9,858 nucleotides of DNA from an uncultured Clostridia bacterium (GTDB lineage: Bacteria; Bacillota; Clostridia; Oscillospirales; Acutalibacteraceae): the NCBI GenBank assembly GCA_944381295.1, contig CALWKP010000036.1, positions 1 through 9,858 on the forward strand. The letters are read 5' to 3'. Position numbers and translations under genes: made by a program. Below, in pieces: positions 5,312 to 9,858 of this stretch. Each line of letters begins with the position of its first letter. Position 1 is the first letter of the stretch. The notes beneath the pieces were generated by a model. That model searched no databases, was not told the origin of the DNA, and saw nothing but the letters and a program-made list of their open reading frames with translations.

Positions 5312-5410
5312 GCGACTGCTTTTTTGATCCCCCGGCGAATGATATCGCATCACTGACAAATTCCTGCATTCCAGCCGCGGGGTCAAAAAATAAGCGGCAT
5401 CAACAGTCGC
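5312..5410. repeat. Nested imperfect inverted repeat, about 99 bp
   Basis: GCGACTG (5312-5318) matches CAGTCGC (5404-5410). Inside it, TTTTTTGATCCCCCGGCGAATG reads (as 5320-5331 plus 5332-5341) against the complementary arm at 5367-5390 with a few mismatches, around a 25-nt loop. Because both arms carry A/T runs outside GC-rich cores, the inner stem could act as a bidirectional terminator. Confidence 0.6.
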
Positions 5411-5470
5411 AATACAACCACACAGCGAAAAGCTCTTCGCGGGTGTCCGTGGAACTCCCCGGCGGTTTTG

Positions 5471-5494
5471 CATTCTTTTGACGTCAAAAGAATG
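5471..5494. repeat. Perfect 24-bp palindrome
   Basis: The half-site CATTCTTTTGAC is followed immediately by its exact reverse complement, centred on GACGTC between 5482 and 5483. With no spacer it suits a dimeric DNA-binding protein, a replication or resolution site, or an extruded cruciform; it is a poor RNA hairpin because there is no loop. Confidence 0.85.
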
Positions 5495-5513
5495 GGCCCG
5501 TGCGGCCTGAGCA

Positions 5514-5529
5514 CAAGGCTAAAGCCTTG
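5514..5529. repeat. Small hairpin
   Basis: CAAGGC (5514-5519) pairs with GCCTTG (5524-5529) around TAAA, 19 bp after the 24-bp palindrome. Confidence 0.6.
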
Positions 5530-5537
5530 ACCTTTGC

Positions 5538-5582
5538 CCGCCGGCGAGGCGGTCAGGAGAAAATTCCCCTGCCAACCGGCGG
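5538..5582. repeat. GC-rich two-tier hairpin
   Basis: CCGCCGG (5538-5544) pairs with CCGGCGG (5576-5582), and inside it CAGG (5554-5557) pairs with CCTG (5568-5571). An alternative local fold exists using GCGG at 5549-5552, so the true structure is uncertain. Confidence 0.5.
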
Positions 5583-5681
5583 AGAGTACCAACATGCTCC
5601 CGTAAGGCAAAGCTTTTGTGGCTTTTCATGAAAAAGAAAATTTTAAAAATTATGATTTTGAAAAGGAAAGGAGGCGCGGTG

Positions 5682-7049
5682 ATGAAACTGAAAAAGATTG
5701 CAATGATGTGCATCATTTTGGTGGTTACGATGTTTTTTTCCGGTTGTTCTGTTGTCGGGGTGGACCCACAAACGCTGATGTCTCCGCCGCGTCCTACCGG
5801 AGAAAAAGAAAAAATACATGAAGTGCTGGACGAAGAGGCCGGAGGGGATTACACCTTAAAATATCCGCGGCGCGGACAGTATCGCTCAGCAATCATTATC
5901 GATGAATCTAATCGGTCGTCGCTGCTGGAAGCGGTGGTGCTTTACCAGTCGAATAGTACCGAAAATGCAGGAATCACGATTATGTTTGTAGGCCGTGAGG
6001 GCGCGGAATGGAAAAATATCGGCTCATTTACCAACCCGGCGACGCAGGTGGATCAGGTGCAATTCGGGGATGTCGATAAGGATGGTTCGCTCGATGTCAT
6101 CGTAGGATGGGGAGGCAGCACCAATACCTCCAATGAAATTTGTGTGTATTCTCTGCGGGGGAATGTTGTGGAAGAACTCCGCACAGAACGGTCTTATAGC
6201 GAGATGATTGTGACCGATCTGGATGCGGATGGATATGAAGAAATTTTTACCGCTTCTGTTACAACTCCGGATCAGCCAGCTTCGGCAAACTTGTACCGTG
6301 TGCGCGGGAGTGCGATCGAAACGGTCGGGGTAGCCGATCTGGATGTAGAAGTGACAAGTTATCTGTCGGTGTCGGCCGGGATGATTAACGAAGACCAGTA
6401 TGGGATTTTTTTGGATGGGGTAAAAAGTGCAGGAACAATTTCCGCTTATGTGACAGAACTGGTTTATTGGGATTCGGCGCAGCAACGGTTGGCGGTACCG
6501 TTTTACGACCCGGGCACCGGGACGGCGAATTATATGCGGCGGTATATTTCGGTAACGTCACAGGATATCAATGGGGATAAAGTGATAGAGATACCGGTGC
6601 TGACATTGTTGCCGGGAAACACGAACCCTACGTCAGAAGAAACCTGTTATTTGACAAACTGGTACCGGTATCTGAATCAGGATGATACACTGGAACGTGT
6701 CATGGGCGTTGTGACAAATAGCCGTGAAGGGTATTGGTTTATGGTGCCGGATATGTGGCGAGATCAGGTGACGGTGCGTGTGGACTATCCATCGAGGACC
6801 ATGGCATTTTATGAATGGCTGCCGAGCGGAGATGGAACGCAAAACGGTGCGATTGGAGCAGCATTGTTGAGGATTCAGGTGTTTACGGAAGAGGAATGGA
6901 AGAACCGTTCGGCAACAGGAACCGAAGGCTTTACAGAACTGGCAAGAAACGATAATTCGATCTATGCAGCGTCGTTGCCGCAGCCGGACCATGCATTATC
7001 GCTGCGGATGGAAGACGTTATAGAAAGCTTTGAACTGACAGGACGATAA
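5682..7049 (+). CDS. Lipoprotein with FG-GAP/VCBS-like acidic repeats, upstream of a two-component system
   Basis: 455 aa from ATG 5682, chosen because AAAGGAGG (5667-5674) lies 7 nt upstream. GTG 5679 and the in-frame ATG 5628 are less well placed. The N-terminus is a lipoprotein signal (MKLKK, hydrophobic stretch, FFSGC) with the lipidated Cys at 22, so the protein should sit on the outer face of the membrane. Three acidic turns of FG-GAP/VCBS type are visible: GDVDKDGSLD (D130, D132, D134, D138), TDLDADGYEE (D179, D181, D183) and QDINGDK (D295, N297, D299). This spacing is typical of calcium-binding beta-propeller blades. No enzymatic motif is seen. Only 18 nt separate it from the response regulator, so it is likely co-transcribed. 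A role as extracytoplasmic ligand- or stress-sensing partner of the kinase is inference. No clear promoter was found upstream. Confidence 0.88.
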   Translation: MKLKKIAMMCIILVVTMFFSGCSVVGVDPQTLMSPPRPTGEKEKIHEVLDEEAGGDYTLKYPRRGQYRSAIIIDESNRSSLLEAVVLYQSNSTENAGITIMFVGREGAEWKNIGSFTNPATQVDQVQFGDVDKDGSLDVIVGWGGSTNTSNEICVYSLRGNVVEELRTERSYSEMIVTDLDADGYEEIFTASVTTPDQPASANLYRVRGSAIETVGVADLDVEVTSYLSVSAGMINEDQYGIFLDGVKSAGTISAYVTELVYWDSAQQRLAVPFYDPGTGTANYMRRYISVTSQDINGDKVIEIPVLTLLPGNTNPTSEETCYLTNWYRYLNQDDTLERVMGVVTNSREGYWFMVPDMWRDQVTVRVDYPSRTMAFYEWLPSGDGTQNGAIGAALLRIQVFTEEEWKNRSATGTEGFTELARNDNSIYAASLPQPDHALSLRMEDVIESFELTGR

Positions 7050-7067
7050 AGAAAAGGGAGGAAGACG

Positions 7068-7772
7068 ATGAAAAAGATACTGGTAGCGGAGGATGAACAG
7101 GCGATCCGGGAATTTGTCGTGATCAATCTGAAACGAGCGGGATATGACCCCTATGAGGCGGTGAACGGGGAACAAGCGCTGGAGATTTATGAGCGGGAAG
7201 GCGGAAATTTTGACGTAGCGGTGTTGGACATCATGATGCCGGGAGCGTATGACGGCTTGGCGGTATGCCGGGAACTGCGGAAGAAGAGCGGGACGATCGG
7301 GATCATCATGCTGACAGCGCGTACGCAGGAGATGGATAAGGTAAACGGGCTGATGATGGGAGCGGACGATTATGTGACAAAACCGTTCAGTCCGAGTGAA
7401 CTGGTAGCGCGTGTGGATGCAGTGTACCGGAGGGTAGCGCTTGCGGAGATGCGACAGGAAAATCATTTTAAAGAAGAAATTGTGTCAGGAGAATTCTCTT
7501 TGAACCTGAGGAATCATACATTGATGAAGAAGGGCAAGCCGATCGAACTGACGCAGGTGGAGTTCCAGATCATGGAATATTTCTTTTCCAATCCGGGGAT
7601 GGCGCTGGACAGGACCAATATTTTGAAGCATGTGTGGGGAGAAGCGGATTACGGAGAAGAAAAGATCGTGGATGTGAATATCCGGCGGCTGAGGATGAAA
7701 GTAGAAGACGAGCCGAGCAGCCCAAAACATATTGTGACAGTATGGGGGCTTGGCTATAAGTGGGAAGCGTAA
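7068..7772 (+). CDS. OmpR/PhoB-family response regulator
   Basis: 234 aa, ATG with AAGGGAGG (7054-7061) 6 nt upstream. The receiver domain (about 1-120) has the acidic pair E8-D9, phospho-acceptor D54 in VLDIMMPG, T83 in IIMLTAR and K105 in YVTKPFSP, so all phosphorylation-site residues are present. After a linker, residues about 130-233 form an OmpR/PhoB winged-helix DNA-binding domain (ELTQVEFQIMEYF, VDVNIRRLRMKVED, VWGLGYKW). Length is normal for the family. It should be phosphorylated by the kinase encoded next and bind direct repeats at target promoters. One oddity is DIMMPGAYDG, one residue longer than the usual DIMMPGxDG in the loop after D54. The target genes are unknown. Confidence 0.97.
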   Translation: MKKILVAEDEQAIREFVVINLKRAGYDPYEAVNGEQALEIYEREGGNFDVAVLDIMMPGAYDGLAVCRELRKKSGTIGIIMLTARTQEMDKVNGLMMGADDYVTKPFSPSELVARVDAVYRRVALAEMRQENHFKEEIVSGEFSLNLRNHTLMKKGKPIELTQVEFQIMEYFFSNPGMALDRTNILKHVWGEADYGEEKIVDVNIRRLRMKVEDEPSSPKHIVTVWGLGYKWEA

Positions 7773-7823
7773 CGGACACATAGCGAGCGTAAGAAACAGT
7801 GACCCTGGAAAGGAGGGAATGTG

Positions 7824-9302
7824 ATGAAATCGACAAATGGGATTACCCGCAGATGGCTGCTGAACAGCCTGGGGGTAATTTTGCTGATCCTGATTACGCT
7901 GATTATCACATTTTCCTTTGCAGTACAGGGGTATGTGTATAATGTGATACAATCGACGGTAAATGGGCGCGCAGGGGAATTGACGAATGTATTTTCGAGT
8001 TACCGGAATGCATCGGCGCAGGAATTTGAAAATGCAGCGCGAAATTATGTGGAAAACTCGTCGGGAAAAGAACTGATGGAAATGATGGTCATAGATTCCA
8101 GGGGGGATATTATTGTGACATCCACAGGATTTCCGCCGGATAGTACGCAGCCGATGCCGGATTATGACCAAGCGCTGGAAAGTGATGATGAGATGGGAGC
8201 CTGGACGGGAAATTTGACGTCCGGGGAAAAGGTGATGGCGGTAACGCGGGTAATGCGGGACAAAAACGGAGGAGCTTTGGGCGCGATCCGATATGTAGTA
8301 TCGCTGGAAAAGGCGGACGAACAGATTGCGAAGATCGTCGGGGCGCTGATGCTGGCAGGATTCCTGATTATTTTGTTTATTGTGGTATCCAGTTTTTACT
8401 TTATCCGGTCGATTGTTACGCCGATTCGGGAAATTGGCGTGATTGCAAAAAGAATCGCGCAGGGGGATTTCAATGCGCGGATTGAAAAGATCAACCATGA
8501 CGAGATCGGACAATTGTGCGAAACGATCAACGAAATGGCGGTAGAGCTTGGCGCGGCGGATAAAATGAAGAACGATTTTATTTCGTCGATCTCGCACGAG
8601 CTTCGCACGCCGCTGACCGCGATCAAAGGATGGGCCGAAACGATGCAGGAAATGGGAGGCGGTGACCCGGAAACGTTCCATAAAGGGATGGGCGTCATCA
8701 TTCGGGAATCGGAACGCCTATCGGGGATTGTGGAAGAGCTTCTGGACTTTTCGAGGATGCAGAGTGGCCGGATGACACTGATGATGGATAAGATCGATAT
8801 CCTGGCGGAGCTCGGGGAAGCGGTGTATATGTTTACGGAACGCGCCGCAGCGGAAGGAAAATACTTGCTGTATGAAGAACCTGCGATGCTCTCTCCGGTG
8901 TTGGGGGATATCAACAGGCTGCGTCAGGTGTTTGTGAATATTATTGATAATGCGCTGAAGTATACCTCCGAAGGCGGGACAGTAAGTGTTACGGCATCGG
9001 AAGAAAACGGGATGATTCATGTCGTCATCAGTGATAACGGATGTGGGATTCCGGCGGAACATTTACCGCATATCAAGAAGAAGTTTTATAAGGCGAACCA
9101 GACGGTGCGCGGGTCAGGGATTGGCCTGGCGTTGGCGGATGAGATTATGGCGCTGCATAACGGGCGTTTGGATATTGAAAGCCACGAAGGTGTTGGAACA
9201 GCGGTGACGATAACGATACCGGCATTGGAAAAGACCCCGCCGAAAGACCGGCTGGAAGACCATTTAGAGGATATTATGCCCCCGAAAGAGGAAAAGGGCT
9301 GA
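7824..9302 (+). CDS. Membrane sensor histidine kinase (HAMP, HisKA, HATPase)
   Basis: 492 aa from ATG 7824 (AGGAGG at 7811-7816, 7-nt spacer). GTG 7821 is in frame but only 4 nt from the same site. Helix 1 is at about 11-34 and helix 2 at about 171-194. The extracytoplasmic domain between them is about 135 residues, with a VIDSRGDIIVTSTG segment suggestive of a PAS-like/Cache sensor fold. HAMP spans about 195-247. The H-box SHELRTPLTAIKGW carries phospho-acceptor H258. The N-box VNIIDNALKY carries N372 and N376. G1 is DNGCGIP (from D404) and G2 is GSGIGLAL (430-437), so the ATPase core is complete. It is the partner of the regulator upstream (51-nt gap). The ligand is unknown; the lipoprotein at the head of the cluster is a candidate accessory. 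Confidence 0.97.
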   Translation: MKSTNGITRRWLLNSLGVILLILITLIITFSFAVQGYVYNVIQSTVNGRAGELTNVFSSYRNASAQEFENAARNYVENSSGKELMEMMVIDSRGDIIVTSTGFPPDSTQPMPDYDQALESDDEMGAWTGNLTSGEKVMAVTRVMRDKNGGALGAIRYVVSLEKADEQIAKIVGALMLAGFLIILFIVVSSFYFIRSIVTPIREIGVIAKRIAQGDFNARIEKINHDEIGQLCETINEMAVELGAADKMKNDFISSISHELRTPLTAIKGWAETMQEMGGGDPETFHKGMGVIIRESERLSGIVEELLDFSRMQSGRMTLMMDKIDILAELGEAVYMFTERAAAEGKYLLYEEPAMLSPVLGDINRLRQVFVNIIDNALKYTSEGGTVSVTASEENGMIHVVISDNGCGIPAEHLPHIKKKFYKANQTVRGSGIGLALADEIMALHNGRLDIESHEGVGTAVTITIPALEKTPPKDRLEDHLEDIMPPKEEKG

Positions 9303-9327
9303 GAGAAAGAAAGGAATACCGGAAAGC

Positions 9328-9858
9328 ATGGCAAGACAAAAGACCAAAACGATCACATCGATTGGAGGGCAGGCGCTGATTGAAGGGATCATGATGCGCG
9401 GCCCCAAGAAGACGGCAGTTTCTGTACGGTTACCGGATGGAAGTATTTCGACAGAACTGATGAAAACGGAACAGTTAAAGGAGAAGTATAAGATTTTGCG
9501 GCTGCCGTTTCTGCGGGGGATTGCAGGATTTATCGATTCGCTGAAAGTGGGATACCAGGCATTGAACTATTCGGCGGAGAAGTCCGGGACTGACGAAGGG
9601 GAAGAAGGCTCCAAATTTGACCAGTGGATGGAACGGGTATTTGGGGATAAGCTGATGAATGTCATCATAATTATCAGCGGCGTGTTGGGAGTTGCCTTGG
9701 CAATCGCCCTGTTTTTCCTGGCACCAACCTACCTGTTCAATTGGCTGGAGCATCTGTTTGGGGAAGGGATCAGCGCATGGCGCGCAGTTGTGGAAGGCGT
9801 TTTGCGCATCGCGCTGTTTGTGGGATATATGGCTCCCGAGGTACTGCTCCATAAAAAA
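9328..9858 (+). CDS. DUF1385 (YqhQ-like) membrane protein, N-terminal 177 codons
   Basis: ATG 9328, with AAAGGA (9310-9315) 12 nt upstream, and open to the window end. The N-terminal motif IGGQALIEGIMMRGP (12-26), then VSVRLPDGSI, and LRLPFLRGIAGFIDSLKVGY (57-76) are hallmarks of DUF1385/YqhQ proteins, widespread in Firmicutes and without an established function. Membrane helices are predicted near 110-133 and 153-170. The family's conserved YHGAEHK motif should lie just beyond the window. It follows the kinase gene by 25 nt with no terminator between, so it may be read from the same transcript. In many clostridia yqhQ sits near translation-release genes, so its link to the two-component system may be positional only. 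The last few residues before the edge (after GYMA) look less family-like. Confidence 0.92.
   Translation, partial: MARQKTKTITSIGGQALIEGIMMRGPKKTAVSVRLPDGSISTELMKTEQLKEKYKILRLPFLRGIAGFIDSLKVGYQALNYSAEKSGTDEGEEGSKFDQWMERVFGDKLMNVIIIISGVLGVALAIALFFLAPTYLFNWLEHLFGEGISAWRAVVEGVLRIALFVGYMAPEVLLHKK

Larger units (their letters stand above)
4438..5681. other. 1.2-kb intergenic block without a convincing gene, rich in inverted repeats
   Basis: No frame here over about 75 codons shows recognisable protein wording or a good ribosome binding site followed by a sensible protein. Instead there is a dense series of hairpins and repeats, each listed separately. GC content is uneven, with GC-rich blocks (4840-5030, 5450-5600) next to AT-rich ones (4500-4560, 5150-5320). 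The stretch 5165-5311 holds nothing I can name. The whole reads as accumulated dispersed repeats or remnants of small non-autonomous elements between the IS remnant and the lipoprotein operon. Confidence 0.6.

Noticed and set aside
4553..5582. Integron attC sites
   Set aside because: The hairpins lack the conserved RYYYAAC/GTTRRRY core sites and there are no gene cassettes between them.
5252..5610. Two overlapping 73-75 codon minus-strand frames
   Set aside because: No ribosome binding sites, no recognisable domain, and they span palindromes; likely spurious calls over a repeat.
5628..5681. Earlier in-frame ATG (5628) for the lipoprotein
   Set aside because: It would put extra charged residues ahead of a good lipoprotein signal and lacks a proper Shine-Dalgarno sequence; ATG 5682 has AAAGGAGG at ideal distance.
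7485..8681. 398-codon open frame on the minus strand
   Set aside because: It lies antisense to the response regulator and kinase, its translation is His/Arg/Ile-rich with no motif, and it has no ribosome binding site; a shadow of codon bias in the real genes.

Overview
The window looks like chromosomal DNA from a Gram-positive, low-to-mid GC Firmicute, most likely a gut-type clostridium (Clostridia, perhaps the Oscillospiraceae/Ruminococcaceae side). The evidence is strong AGGAGG-type ribosome binding sites, an RND pump of the Gram-positive HAE1 type without an outer-membrane channel gene, an IS200-like transposase, a lipoprotein/OmpR-type two-component cluster and a YqhQ-like DUF1385 protein. 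Genus cannot be fixed from the sequence alone. The core genes run at about 50% GC.

Layout. (1) 2-3292: the last codons of an RND membrane-fusion (adaptor) protein, then a complete HAE1/AcrB-type RND transporter, translationally coupled. (2) About 3300-4437: an accessory insert. It holds two hairpins, a low-GC (~30%) gene for an uncharacterised protein with an N-terminal YHGS motif, a strong intrinsic terminator, and the decayed left part of an IS200/IS605-family element whose tnpA has an in-frame stop and no C-terminal half. A 15-bp inverted repeat (3304-3318 and 4489-4503) brackets this insert. (3) 4438-5681: about 1.2 kb with no convincing gene but packed with inverted repeats. These include three related hairpin units at about 125-bp spacing (two preceded by extended -10-like boxes), several long imperfect stems and a perfect 24-bp palindrome. 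(4) 5682-9858: a same-strand cluster of a lipoprotein with FG-GAP/VCBS-like acidic loops, an OmpR/PhoB response regulator, a membrane histidine kinase and the first 177 codons of a DUF1385 (YqhQ-like) membrane protein.

How the parts work together. The adaptor and RND pump should form a proton-driven export unit in the cytoplasmic membrane. The lipoprotein, kinase and regulator are close enough to be one transcription unit and plausibly form a surface-sensing system; the lipoprotein as an accessory sensor is inference. The middle 2.3 kb separates two ordinary chromosomal blocks and reads as a hot spot where foreign DNA, IS remnants and structured repeats have piled up. The most unusual material is the set of promoter-like box plus hairpin units at 4553-4850. 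Their outer stems differ in sequence between copies yet stay paired.
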